From assembly GCA_038380435.1 (NCBI GenBank), contig JAWZYU010000034.1, forward strand, positions 3,950,704-4,014,703: a stretch of DNA of 64,000 nucleotides, in the 5' to 3' direction. The notes under the pieces are model-generated. The model was not told the DNA's origin, did no database searches, and worked only from the letters and a program-made list of their open reading frames with translations. A program made the translations under genes and the position numbers. The stretch is from Ryuthela nishihirai. Taxonomy: Eukaryota > Arthropoda > Arachnida > Araneae > Heptathelidae. Shown one piece after another: positions 21,279 through 30,940 of the stretch (position 1 is its first letter; each line of letters begins with the position of its first letter).

Positions 21279-21394
21279 GATCACATGGACTCCGAAGGCT
21301 CATTCTGTGAGCCTTCGGGGTCCATGTGACCTGGCCATTTAGCACATGGTGTGCAAAAAAGTGCCGCTCAGAGGTAAAACAACCCAACCCAAAT
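21279..21394. mobile_element. SINE-1 tails in inverted orientation (hairpin)
   Basis: A minus-strand piece, gatcacatggactccgaaggctca (about 21280-21302), is followed after a few bases by the complementary plus-strand tail tgagccttcggggtccatgtga. The tail then runs to aaacaacccaaccc. The pair forms a stem of more than 20 bp. It abuts the LINE remnant on the left and the Tigger remnant on the right. Confidence 0.8.
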
Positions 21395-22204
21395 TCTGGC
21401 AATAGACGCATTCGTTAGCGTAAGACTGGAATTAAATCACTTTGATCGCTTGAAATATTTTGGACGTCGTGTGCATACTCCAATGGTGAAATGCTCTCTG
21501 TGGCATGGGGAACGAAATTATGACTTGTTTCCAGTGATTCTGAAGTTTTTTTAGTTTTGACAACGAACTCTATAATGAATGGTTCCATAAATATTTTGAC
21601 TAGATCTTTGCATATTTCACGATAACGCGCCATACATGACTTCAGTTCACGTTTAAACTGCTCAGCTCGTTCGACAATGGGATCATGTGTAAGAAAATGA
21701 CTTTCCAATTTACTAGCCATTTGAAGTTCTTCTTTAAATCTGAAGTGAGTGGAATCTCTTCATCACCATCACTTCTTTTTCATCAAGAGTCTCAAGGACA
21801 ACTTCTATTATTTCATCTTCGCTAAGAGCTTTGTCAACCAGCAATTCATCAATATCTGCAAAACGATAAATCATCGAATTTTTCTCCACCAACTGCATGT
21901 GCTAAAGTGATGATATTAGGATATTCAGTCGTATTTGGGGGGGGGGGGGACAGGATCTTTGTTTTTTTCACGTTCTGGCCAAATAGCTTTGCAACATGCA
22001 TTTAAAGTTGATGGTTTTAATTCTGATAGCGTCACTCCAGCATGTCTGATACAATCTAAAATAGAAATTTTCTTCCACACATCAATAACTTTTAGAGTTT
22101 CATCCTTATCTAGTTTATACAAAATGAATTCAAATGTTCGTCTTATGTAGTAAGTTTTAAATGTTGCAATTATACCTGGTCTAGTGGTTGTATTAAAGAT
22201 GTCG

Positions 22205-22402
22205 TATTAAAATAAATAAAAAAATACCCCCTCAAGCAGCTGCTTGCACAGAGGTCTGACAGGAGCCTGTCAGTTTATATGCCATAGTAGAAGGTCTGAG
22301 AGGATGGCAGGACCTCAGCAGAAAAACGACACATACATTCACGCCTTACCCGGGGCTCGAACCCAGGTCCCTTAGAACACTAGCCAAGCGCGCTAACCAC
22401 TC
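22205..22402 (-). mobile_element. SINE-2, near full length, inside the Tigger remnant
   Basis: The head is at the right. Read on the minus strand, it gives ccgagtggttagcgcgcttg (box A), then gggttcgagccccggg (box B), and a body sharing tttctgctgaggtcctgcc with other SINE-2 copies. The 3' end is cagctgcttgaggggg with a T/A-rich tail. It separates LPP (right) from NTTSLIQP (left), residues that are contiguous in Tigger transposases. Confidence 0.85.
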
Positions 22403-22728
22403 GGTTTAGGTGGCAGAAAACAAAATTCCAAAACAGGATGGCCAGGCGCATTGTCTATAATCAAAAGAACTTTAAATTCGAGATTTTTTTCCTTCAAATA
22501 GAGTTTAACTTCCGGAGCAAAATATTTATGGAACCATTCATTAAAAAATTCTTTTGTAGCCCAGGCTTTTTTGTTTGACAACCAATACACTGGCAATTTA
22601 TTCAAATCTACACCTTTCATTGACCGTGGTCTTAGGGATCGATTGATGAGCAGCGGTTTTAACATACGATCTCCTGAAGCGTTGCTGCAAAATAGAAAGG
22701 TCACACGATCCCTAGCTAGCGGCTTATA

Positions 22729-23258
22729 GCCCTTTCAGGACCATAAGGTTTCTAAGAGTAAATATTAGTATGTAACTGTTTATTTTAGTTTGTTTAGACG
22801 TAAAATAAATAAAAATCATAAGAAAAATACATAACAATGTGTAGGTTTTTTGGAATTTTATGGGAAATATTTTTCCCAATGGACTATAAAGGTAATACAA
22901 ATTATAGTTAGGCTTATTATGCAATGTCTTTTATTTATTGGTTTATTAGAACAAAATGTTAACTAAAATAATACAAAATTATGAAATAAAATTACTATAC
23001 AAAATGATGTGCTAATTATGATATTCTGCGAAGCAATTCCTTTTGGTAGTGAGGCAAAGATGGACATTGCACATAGTACATATATTATGCGTCCTGACAG
23101 TTCTGTTTTAGTTTTCTAAACGTTCCCGTTTACGTAATTGCATTCGGCATACGTTCTATTTTGACATTGTGTATAAAAAAATGCAGATAAGGTTATAATT
23201 AAATACGACAATCACCAATTTTAAAATGGGAAAAATGTTTCCCTTAGTCGTGAAAGGG
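22729..23258. mobile_element. Candidate piggyBac-like non-autonomous element (530 bp) inside the Tigger remnant
   Basis: Ends are CCCTTTCAGGACCATAAGG at the left and, on the other strand, CCCTTTCACGACTAAGGG at the right. The right end abuts TTAA (23259-23262), the piggyBac target. At the left, tata takes the place of the second TTAA, so that site is mutated. The interior is AT-rich with no transposase. Conceptually removing it rejoins the Tigger frame at GGF-K-PLARDRV. Confidence 0.7.
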
Positions 23259-23920
23259 TTAAAGCCACCAACAGCTTTTTGTAGTTTTGCTACATAGGTT
23301 TTACTCGGCATTTTTTTTCCAAAAAAAAATACAGTTTCATCTGCATTCCAAACGTGATCAGGAGTGTATACACCATCTTCAATGATTTGGACCAATTTTG
23401 GACAAAATTCTTTAGCAGAGCCGGCTCATCTGCAGATGCAACTTCACCTTTTATCTTTACATTATGAAACGCGTGTCTTTGAAGAAATCCTGCTAGCCAA
23501 CCTGTACTTGCAGAAAATTCATAATTTTTGTTTAACTGAGCTAATGTGGTTGGTTCTATTTCTTGTATCTGCTTATATATTCATAATGCCATCTGTTTGA
23601 TGGTATTTCCGTCTAGGGGTATTCTTTTTGAGAGTTATCTTCTACTCACATTACTAGTGCCTTTTTGCATCTTCACTATTACAATATCTCTCGTGTACGA
23701 TGACCACTTAGCGCTCAATTTTATTCCAGAAATAACAGATTTTCTAATATAGCATCTTCATTTTTTCCTTGATGTTTCTTACGGTAGCTTCGTTCAAACC
23801 AAAATATTTACCTATGGATGTTGAACCTTTACCATTTGCAAGATGATCTAAAATTTGAATCTTAGTATTCAAAAAGATAGCTTTCCTTTTCTGCTTTTGT
23901 ATAGTTGAATTATCCGACAT

Positions 23921-24384
23921 CGTGGTAAAACTTACGAAAAATACTTGAATTGCAGTTAATAAATCAGAAGATTAAAAAATTTTAAATTACCTACCAGCAA
24001 AATTTAATAAATTTATATTACGCACATAAAACTTTAAAGAACAAAACAATTGTTTTTTTGATTTCTTCAATTAAACATCTGAACACTTCTAACTTTAAAC
24101 ACGAAATGAGAGACCAAGAGTGACGTATGCATTGAAGATAAAAATTGAAGGGAATTCCCGGAACTTAATGTTGCCGTTTTATTCCGAATGAAATAGGTTT
24201 TGTACAATTTTTCCATAAAATAGAGAAAACTTATTGTGTAGTTATGTTAGTGTAATTTTTATTTTGAGGATTTTAGTGCACAAAATGTGTATCTTAGTAC
24301 ATTTTCAAAGTTAAAACTAATTCGTAAAATGTGACCATAAAAGCGACATCTTTGTTATAAATCTCAATTTTAGGTATTATTTCC
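23921..24384. other. AT-rich spacer
   Basis: Probably partly the 5' flank of the Tigger element. No terminal repeat was recognised. Confidence 0.35.
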
Positions 24385-24576
24385 GTCGGATGGGGCTTAA
24401 CGTCCCATCCGACGGACGGCGTCTTTCCAAGCCCATCGGTGTCCCCTACTGACCGTGGGCAGGGCGGGGAATTTTGCGGAGATAAATCTCAACGCTGACC
24501 CAGCTGGGACTCGAACCTGGGAACTACAGATTACGAGCCTGGCGCGCTACCAACTGAGCCACCCCAGCCCCAACTT
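24385..24576 (-). mobile_element. SINE-1 head and partial body, minus strand, ending in a fold-back
   Basis: tRNA-like head at 24500-24576 and body up to cgtcccatccgacgg. There the sequence turns back on itself (ccgtcggatgggg-cttaa-cgtcccatccgacgg) and the rest of the tail is missing. Confidence 0.8.
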
Positions 24577-24778
24577 TTTAGAGATACAATACTTTTGACA
24601 AGAGACTAAAAATTTGTGGAATTTTGTAAGTACTAATATATTTTCCGTAATTATAAATAAAACATGGAAATCGATAGTAACGGTTTGCTTCAATTTTGTG
24701 TTCCTTTCATGTTGAATATTTATTTTATGTGTGTCGCCAAAAAGATTTTGGAGTAACAAATTGTATCTGTGTAAATAA
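24577..24778. other. AT-rich spacer
   Basis: No feature recognised. Confidence 0.4.
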
Positions 24779-25453
24779 GTTGGGTTGTTTTACCTCTGAG
24801 CGGTGCTTTTTTGCACACCATGGGCTAAATGACCACGTTACAAGGACCGCGAAGGCTCTGGGAAGGTTGGGGGAGAGGACCCACTGTAACAGCTGTTGGG
24901 AGACAGATGGTAGCCTCCCGTCAAGGCCATTAAGCGTTTTCTTTAACGTTGGGTTGTTTTACCTCTAGGCGGCACTTTTTTGCACACCATATGCTAAATG
25001 GCCAGGTCACAAGGATCCCGAAGGCTCAGGGAAGGTTGGGGGAGAGGACCCACTGGAACAGCTGTTGGGAGACAGATGGTAGCCTCCGTCAAGGCCATCC
25101 AGTGTGTTCCTTAATGTTGGGTTGTTTTACCTCTCTCTGAGCGGCACTTTTTGCACACCATGGGCTAAATGACCACGTTACAAGGACCCCGAATGCTCAT
25201 AGAAGGTTGGGGGAGGGGACCCACTGTAGCAGCTGTTGGGAGACAGATGGTAGCCTCCCATCAAGGCCATTAAGCGTGTTCTTTAAGGTGCGCAGGGTAT
25301 GGCTCTCCAGCACGCGGAAAAAAACGGCTTAATGTACCATCCGATGGACGGCGGCCTTTCCAAGCCCATCGGTGTCCCCTACTGACCGTGGGCAGGGCGG
25401 GGAGTTTTGAAGATTATGAGCCTGGCGCGCTATCGACTGAGCAATCCCCGCCC
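24779..25453 (-). mobile_element. SINE-1 with three tandem tail units
   Basis: Tail units start at about 24779, 24950 and 25118. The first joint is aacgttgggttg, as in the 7-kb array; the second is aatgttgggttg. The body and shortened head follow to 25453. Boundaries resemble gtgtaa on both sides, but the TSD is unclear. Confidence 0.85.
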
Positions 25454-25734
25454 CAGTGTAAGTTAGTAAAGGAGAGGTTGTTTAGGTAATTGAATCTGTC
25501 TTTAGGTGTTCTGAAATATACATCACCATTGAATGGAATAAAATGTAGCTATTGTAGATTGAATGCCTTCTATTTGTTTTTAAATATTTGTTAAATTTCT
25601 TGTGCCATATACTGTTATCCCATACGTTATAATTGACTCACAAACCACTTTGTAAAACAGTAGATATGTGTTCGTGTCTACTATGCATCGTAATTTGTAT
25701 AATTTTGTAGCTGAGTATCATAATTTCTCATATA
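25454..25734. other. AT-rich spacer
   Basis: No feature recognised. Confidence 0.4.
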
Positions 25735-25944
25735 CAGTCGCTCAAAAAAATATCCGAACACTACGGTTGATTATAGAATTCAGAAAAAACATCTGGCAAC
25801 GATTTTTTTTTTAGAAATTAGTAATCTGGCAACCTTCGTGTCACGTGACACGAAGGTTCACTAATTTCTAAAAAAATCGTAGGCAGATATTTTTTCTGAA
25901 TTCTGTAATCAACCGTAGTGTTCGGATATTTTTTTGAGCGACTG
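25735..25944. mobile_element. Palindromic Tc1-like MITE (210 bp)
   Basis: CAGTCGCTCAAAAAAATATCC at the left, ttttttgagcgactg at the right, centre tcacgtgacacgaaggtt. The left TA is intact and the right reads CA. Confidence 0.87.
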
Positions 25945-26045
25945 CACCTTCTTTGTATGTGTTGTCAACAATGTATTGTACAGCAAAACGTATTATCGAA
26001 GTGCAAACCTAAATACCTTACTTTGTTTATACGACTAATTTTGTA

Positions 26046-26398
26046 AGGGGCGGGTGTGGCTCAGTCGGTAGCGTGCCAGGTTCGTAATCTGTAGTTCCCA
26101 GGTTCGAGTCCCAGCTGGGTCAGCGTTGAGATTTATCTCCGCAAAATTCCTCGCCCTGCCCGCGGTCAGTAGGGGACAACGATGGGCTTGGAAAGGCCGT
26201 TGTCCGTTGGATGGGACGTTAAGCCGTGGCCCCGTGTGCGGGAGAACCATACCCTCTCAACGTTAAAGAACACGCTGGATGGCCTTGACGGGAGGCTACC
26301 ATCTGTCTCCCAACAGCTGTTCCAGTGGGTCCCCTACCCCAACCTTCTCTGAGCCTTCGGGGTCCATGTGACCTGGCCATTTAGCCCATGGTGTGCAA
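26046..26398 (+). mobile_element. SINE-1, 3'-truncated
   Basis: The head (ggggcgggtgtggctcagtc) and body are intact. The element stops at ccatggtgtgcaa, followed by a T-run, so it lacks its last ~30 bp (ctcagaggtaaaacaaccc). From that point the RT remnant follows. Confidence 0.85.
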
Positions 26399-26419
26399 TT
26401 TTTTTTTACTCTTTAAATA

Positions 26420-27065
26420 GATTTTATTATGATTGAGTCAACGTGTAATAATTGTATAGTCTTCCTGTATTGTTTACATTCTGATTTCTTGGTTTAGATT
26501 GGAGTAACTCAAAACAATATCATCTACATATAGATAAATTTTGCTTTTCGAATTTAAGTTTACGATATCATTAACGTGTGTTAAAAATAACAGAGGTCCT
26601 AGAATTGATCCTTCAGGAACTCCTTAATTTACTGTGCATTTGAAACCGTAAATTTTGTCAATTTTTGTAATTATGATTCTGTTTTTTAAATATCTTCTAA
26701 ACCATAGTAGTGTGTTCCCTCGAATTCCATATTTGTCCAATTTGTCTACTAGTATGTCAAAAACATTCTGTAATCAAACCCCTTCTGAAAATCTAAAAGC
26801 ATTGCAACAGATTCTTCTCCCTTATATTTAAAGAAGTGTAAACATTGTCTCTAACAGACAAGTCTTAACTTAAGCAGCAGAGATGTGCTTTTTTCTCTTT
26901 TGAAAACCATATTGTGTATCACTAATGATATCTTGTTTCTTCACAAACTTGTACAAGCTATTATATATTTTTTCCGATATTTTGTGTATAACGATAGAAT
27001 TGCGATTGGTCGATAGTTGGTGATAGTAGTATAGGTGTTGGGGGTTCTGGGCCAATGTTAAAGTA
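26420..27065 (-). pseudogene. Non-LTR reverse transcriptase fragment (broken)
   Basis: Read from the right: STNRNSIVIHKISEKIYNSL, then KKQDIISDTQYGFQK, matching the RT finger region of jockey/CR1-type elements. Next comes the palm: FDIVLDKLDKYGIRGNTL, GVPEGSILGPLLF, and the catalytic box IYLYVDDIVLSYSN (about 26520), where most relatives have YADD. Stops are present, for example just before GVPEGS, and there is at least one frameshift. Both the endonuclease and the C-terminus are absent. The 20.7-kb endonuclease lies on the opposite strand and shows no link to it. Confidence 0.85.
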
Positions 27066-27081
27066 TAGGGAATTCCATGTG

Positions 27082-27504
27082 AACCTATCGGGGGCGGGGG
27101 TGGCTCAGTCGGTAGCGCGCCAGGCTCGTAATCTGTAGTTCCCAGGTTCGAGTCCCAGTTGAAATGTGGGTCAGCATTGAGATTTATCGCCGCAAAATTC
27201 CCCGCCCTGCCCACGGTCAGTAGGGGACACCGATGGGCTTGGAAAGGCCGCCGTCCGTCGGATGGGACGTTAAGCCGTGGCGCCGTGTGCGGGAGAGCCA
27301 TACTCTGTGCACGTTAAAGAACACACTGGATGGCTTTGACGGGAGGCTACCATCTGTCTACCAACAGCTGTTCCAGTGGGTCCCCTCCCCCAACCTTCTC
27401 TGAGCCTTCGGGGTCTATGTGACCTGGCCATTTAGCCCATGGTGTGCAAAAAAAGTGCCGCTCAGAGGTAAAACAACTCAACTCAACTCAAGTTAACCTA
27501 TCGG
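27082..27504 (+). mobile_element. SINE-1, full length, with 10-bp TSD
   Basis: aacctatcgg at 27082-27091 and 27495-27504. Intact boxes A and B. A 7-nt insertion (gaaatgt) lies just after the T arm. The 3' tail is a pentamer run, caactcaactcaactcaa, different from the usual cccaa. Confidence 0.9.
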
Positions 27505-27980
27505 AGAGTTTTCGGGAGATGAGCTTTAAACTAATTTTCGGAAAGGTGCTCTGCGTGAAAGACAGGAAATGAGGAGTTTTGTTGGGAAAATGTTGCAGTT
27601 ATCAAACATCACTGAATTGTTGGGTTGTAAAAACACGGTTAAATCGGAGAAGTCGAGAAAAACAAGACAGTTTTGAGAAAGTAGTTTAAAAACACGACAA
27701 TTCAAAATCCACAGGTAAAATGACGTTTTAATATAAGGATAAAAATATGATGGTAAGATAGATTTTGAAGTGCTATCTGTGAAAGTATGGATCTGCTTTG
27801 CTCCTGGGATGAATGGGTATGAAATGAGAAAGTTCCACAATTTCGGAAAGTAATGAAGAAAATCAGGATATTTTCGGTGAAATCGAGAATCAGCCATAAT
27901 ATAAATTGCAGCATAAAACAGGCCAACTGCTTCTCAACATGTGTCTAAAGGCGTCTGTTTCTTGTGGGCCGCCAATAATT
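27505..27980. other. Intergenic sequence, no recognisable gene
   Basis: A 123-codon minus-strand frame (27526-27897) has no recognisable motif. It is probably chance. Confidence 0.35.
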
Positions 27981-27984
27981 TTTC

Positions 27985-28075
27985 GTTTTGACATCTCTGA
28001 GGTTTGAACTTGGGACTAAGTGGTCCAAAAAAAATCGACGCCTTAGATCCACTGAGCTGTAATCGACTAGAGGAA
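27985..28075 (-). repeat. tRNA-like relic, possibly a third SINE head
   Basis: On the minus strand it reads cagctcagtggatctaaggc (A-box-like), a T-run where the anticodon arm should be, then aagttcaaacctc (B-box-like). It does not fold into a clean tRNA, so a real tRNA gene is unlikely. Confidence 0.4.
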
Positions 28076-28105
28076 AAGCTTTTAAATAATCGTTATGTAT
28101 ATATA

Positions 28106-28743
28106 CAGTACTGTGCAAATTATTTGGGACAATAGGAAAATGCAGTAACAAAGACACAACTAAAATATTTAGTGTTTAATAGTGTAGTTAATAGTGAATA
28201 TGACCCCCTTAGCTTTAATTACTTCTTCCACCCTCTGAACCATTGATGCCACTAGCTTTCCACACATCTCCTTCACTTCAGGATCGTGGTACCACACTTT
28301 CATGACACTCTCTATCATTTTGGTTATCGTCGTACAATCCATCTTAGATATGCGTGCTTTAATAATCGCCCACAAATTTTCAATGGGGTTTAGATCGGGT
28401 GAATTTCCTGGCCACTCCAATACCTTCAAATGTTGCTGGGTAAAGGAGCTCTTAGCAAGCTTAGAATTGTGGCATGTAGTCAGATCCTGTTGAAATACCC
28501 CATCCCCGTTAGGAAAGAGCTTCTGCAGTGTTGGGACCATTTTCACCTCCAGAATGCCTATATACTTTTTTGCTGTCCATCATTCCTTCAATGGTGTGAA
28601 TTGTCTATGGCCCGGAAGCTGTGAAACATCCCCAAAACATGACCTTTGGTGGGTGTTTGGTGGGTGTTGGGGGATTGCTGGATGTGGCCGGATCGAAGAG
28701 GTTCTCCAGGCTTCGCTTGTCCCAACTAATTCGCACAGTACTG
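28106..28743 (-). mobile_element. Tc1-like transposon, internally deleted, with DD34E transposase remnant
   Basis: Inverted ends cagtactgtgcaaattatttgggac (left) and gtcccaactaattcgcacagtactg (right) with TA on both sides. On the minus strand the inside reads the C-terminal half of a Tc1 transposase: ILEVKMVPTLQKLFP, VFQQDLTTCHNSKLA, and PGNSPDLNPIENLW. There are 34 residues between the D of QQD and the E of PIE, i.e. DD34E. The first 200 or so residues (DNA-binding domain and first Asp) are missing and the upstream part is frameshifted. At 638 bp it is under half the length of an intact Tc1 element (~1.6 kb). Confidence 0.92.
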
Positions 28744-29293
28744 TATATAACATGATGTAAAAGCTCTCATGATATGGGAGAAAAAAAGGTTCACTTAATA
28801 ACACAAAGGAAGTGGGAAAAAAATTTCTCATTCAGGAAGCCATCAATGTAATCACTGTGAAGATACACTTTACTTGTTAAATTATTTTCTTGTTGTTGGA
28901 GGTGAGAAAAATATATTTTTATCAGTCACTGAGTTAATTCCGCAACGATTTCTTTTGAGCTATAATTATCCGACCAGCCAAGGAAATAACAGTAGTAGAA
29001 GTTGCTTGCTTCCTGTTCAAATCTCGCGATATGACGTAGCGAATGTATTCTGATATTTTAGACTCTGCTTGTTGATAGTTTCCTAACGGAAACAAGAGCA
29101 ATCTTTTTTCGGTTGGTTCTGAGCAATCGCTCTAAATGACTTCTAATGGAGATAATGATATGAAATTAATATTATTGGAATTCATTCGGGATGTACTATA
29201 TTTTGAACGTGTGGATAGTGGTCTTTTAGACTTCGCCATACAATAATGTTTCTTCTAATCGAGCTAAAAGATTGGTTTTAGTATTCATGGTTT
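28744..29293. other. AT-rich spacer
   Basis: No recognisable coding or repeat feature. Confidence 0.4.
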
Positions 29294-29705
29294 CTAAACA
29301 GCAACAGTATTGTTGAATAATATTTTATGTTCTTTTTTGCCAATGTTATCGTTTCTTAGCAAAATATCCAAAATTTCAAAAATTTCGTTTACAACTTCCG
29401 TACTGGTATTTCCAGCTCGTTTACTGGCAACCAAAACTGATACTTTTTCTCGAATATCGTCGAAATTCTTGTATAATCCCGAACCGGACTTTTGACTTTC
29501 TATTACTGTTAGTATCATTTTAATCATTTTTAAATATTTTCAAAGTGCTTCAATGTGATTTTCGATAATTTGATATTTCTCAGTAGTTCTACCAGAACGT
29601 TTAGTTTCAGTAGCTTTATTGTCCCCTAGTTTCTGAAGATGGCCGATTGTTTTATAAATAATTTCTTTCAATTCAGGAGTGGGATTGCTCGCCTATAAGA
29701 TTTCA

Positions 29706-30575
29706 CTCGGAAGTTTCAGTTTATCTTGCAAGTTGGAATCTGGATTATACATCAACGATTTTTCGTGGCATCTCGGTTTGCTCTTCCGGTTCTAAAGTTT
29801 TTACGACTTCTTGTATGTTTTCCATGGTTTTCTCACGGACTGTTTCCAAAAAAAAGGGACGGGGTGGCTCAGTCGGTAGCGCGCCAGGCTCGTAATCTGT
29901 AGTTCCCAGGTTCGAGTCCCAACTGGGTCAGCGTTGAGATTTATCTCCGAAAAATTCCCCGCCCTGCCCACGGTCAGTAGAGGACACCGATGTGCTGGGA
30001 AAGGCCGCCGCCCGTCGGATGGGACGTTAAGCCGTGGCCCCGTGTGCGGGAGAGCCATACCCTGTGCACGTTAAAGAACACGCTGGATGGCCTTGACGGG
30101 AGGCTACCATCTGTCTCCCAACAGCTGTTCCAGTGGGTCCCCTCCCCCAACCTTTTCTGAGCCTTCGGGGTCCATGTGACCTGGACATTTAGAACGTAAT
30201 GTGCAAAAAAGTGCCGCTCAGAGGTAAAACAACCCAACGTTAAAGAACACACTGGATGGCCTTGACGGGGGGCTACCATCTGTCTCCCAACAGCTGTTCC
30301 AGTGGGTCCCCTCCCCCAACCTTCTCTGAGCCTTCGGGGTCCTTGTGGACTGGCCATTTAGCCCATGGTGTGCAAAAAAAGTGTCGCTCAGAGGTAAAAC
30401 AATCCAATCCAAACTCGGAAGTTTTAATTTATATTGGTTTAACATTTCATCTTGCAAGTTGGAATCTGGATTATACATGAACGATTTTTCCGGCATCTCG
30501 GTTTGCCCCTCCGGTTCTAAAGTTTTTACGGCATCTTGTATGTTTTCCATGGTTTTCTCACGGACTGTTTCCAAA
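29706..30575. repeat. Direct repeat of a ~145-160-bp gene segment flanking a SINE-1
   Basis: 29706-29850 and 30414-30575 are about 90% alike by eye (starting ctcggaag, ending cggactgtttccaaa). The right copy has an extra ~22 nt near 30425. Between them lies the SINE-1 dimer. The repeats are far too long for a TSD, so this is a segmental duplication with a SINE at the junction. Confidence 0.8.
29859..30412 (+). mobile_element. SINE-1 with second tail unit
   Basis: Head ggacggggtggctcagtcgg at 29859 and full body to about 30235. The joint aacccaacgttaaagaacac leads into a second tail copy ending caatccaatccaaa at about 30412. This is the same joint as in the 169-bp array (plus-strand view) and the elements at 58.6 and 57.8 kb. 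Confidence 0.87.
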
Positions 30576-30848
30576 TTTTTCAACTTCTCCACCACCGGTT
30601 AGTGATATTTTTCGAGAGTTTCATTAACTTGTTCTTCTTCGAAAACATGAAATGAAAACCTATACCCAGTGGTGAAAGTCTGCCACAATGCGCCCAGGTA
30701 GAGTTTTCTCTCTTTGTGATCTGGATAGTGGAATAACGAGTGGAATACTAATCTTACTAAATCGATAAAATTTTCTGTTTCTGGAATAAAACAGTAGAAC
30801 TGTTGATTTTGTGGTCTTGCTACTTCAATGACTTTTTTATCGCCTAGG

Positions 30849-30940
30849 TCGGGGGTTCTAAACGTGGGGTATGCGGTAAATTTTTTTTTGCAGTACGCCG
30901 TTAGAACTCAAATGTCGCTAGATCTAGTAACAAAGTAGCT
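30849..30940. mobile_element. Possible left end of the hAT-like element that seeded the 128-bp satellite
   Basis: gggggttctaaacgtggggta resembles the inverted satellite end CAGTGGTTCTCAACCTTTTA. Unique interior sequence follows (about 30880-30940) before the first satellite unit. Confidence 0.5.

Larger units (their letters stand above)
21415..23920 (-). pseudogene. Tigger/pogo-type (CENP-B/jerky-like) transposase, broken, with two nested insertions
   Basis: Read from the right: a start at 23920 (MSDNSTIQKQKRKA) leads into an N-terminal helix-turn-helix (ILDHLANGKGSTSIGKYFGL) and then the second DNA-binding part. The catalytic core follows: first Asp in WNADETVFF (about 23338), second in LLIIDNAPGHP (about 22446), third in NTTSLIQPLDQ (about 22175-22205), a DDD triad as in pogo/Tigger. 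Further on is ILDCIRHAGVTLSELKPSTLNACCKAIWPE, a conserved tail motif, and an acidic C-terminus. Stops and frameshifts (for example near 23755 and 22178) show it is dead. Two insertions (22205-22402 and 22729-23258) each interrupt a conserved motif. Confidence 0.9.
29294..30845 (-). pseudogene. Decayed protein-coding sequence of unknown family, interrupted by SINE-1
   Basis: Coding-like sequence is read from right to left. An N-terminal piece (30845-30602) has FYCFIPETENFIDLVRLVF and KERKLYLGALWQTFTTGY. An in-frame TAA follows at about 30600. A lysine/glutamate-rich piece comes next (KTLEPEGQTEMPEKSFMYNP), then the SINE. After it a second, frameshifted copy of the same segment leads on to PELKEIIYKTIGHLQKLG and a last piece (29527-29294) with VLVASKRAGNTSTEVVNEIF. 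The composition looks like real protein, but I do not recognise the family. It could be a transposon accessory protein, a host gene or a piece of endogenous DNA virus; nothing visible decides. Stops and frameshifts indicate it is dead. Confidence 0.55.

Noticed and set aside
20745..27065. Endonuclease (20.7 kb) and RT (26.5 kb) as parts of one LINE
   Set aside because: They lie on opposite strands, with a Tigger element, SINEs and a MITE between, and no shared ends.
27526..27897. 123-codon minus-strand frame as a host gene
   Set aside because: Phe/Ser/Leu-rich composition as expected from AT-rich noncoding DNA; no motif recognised.
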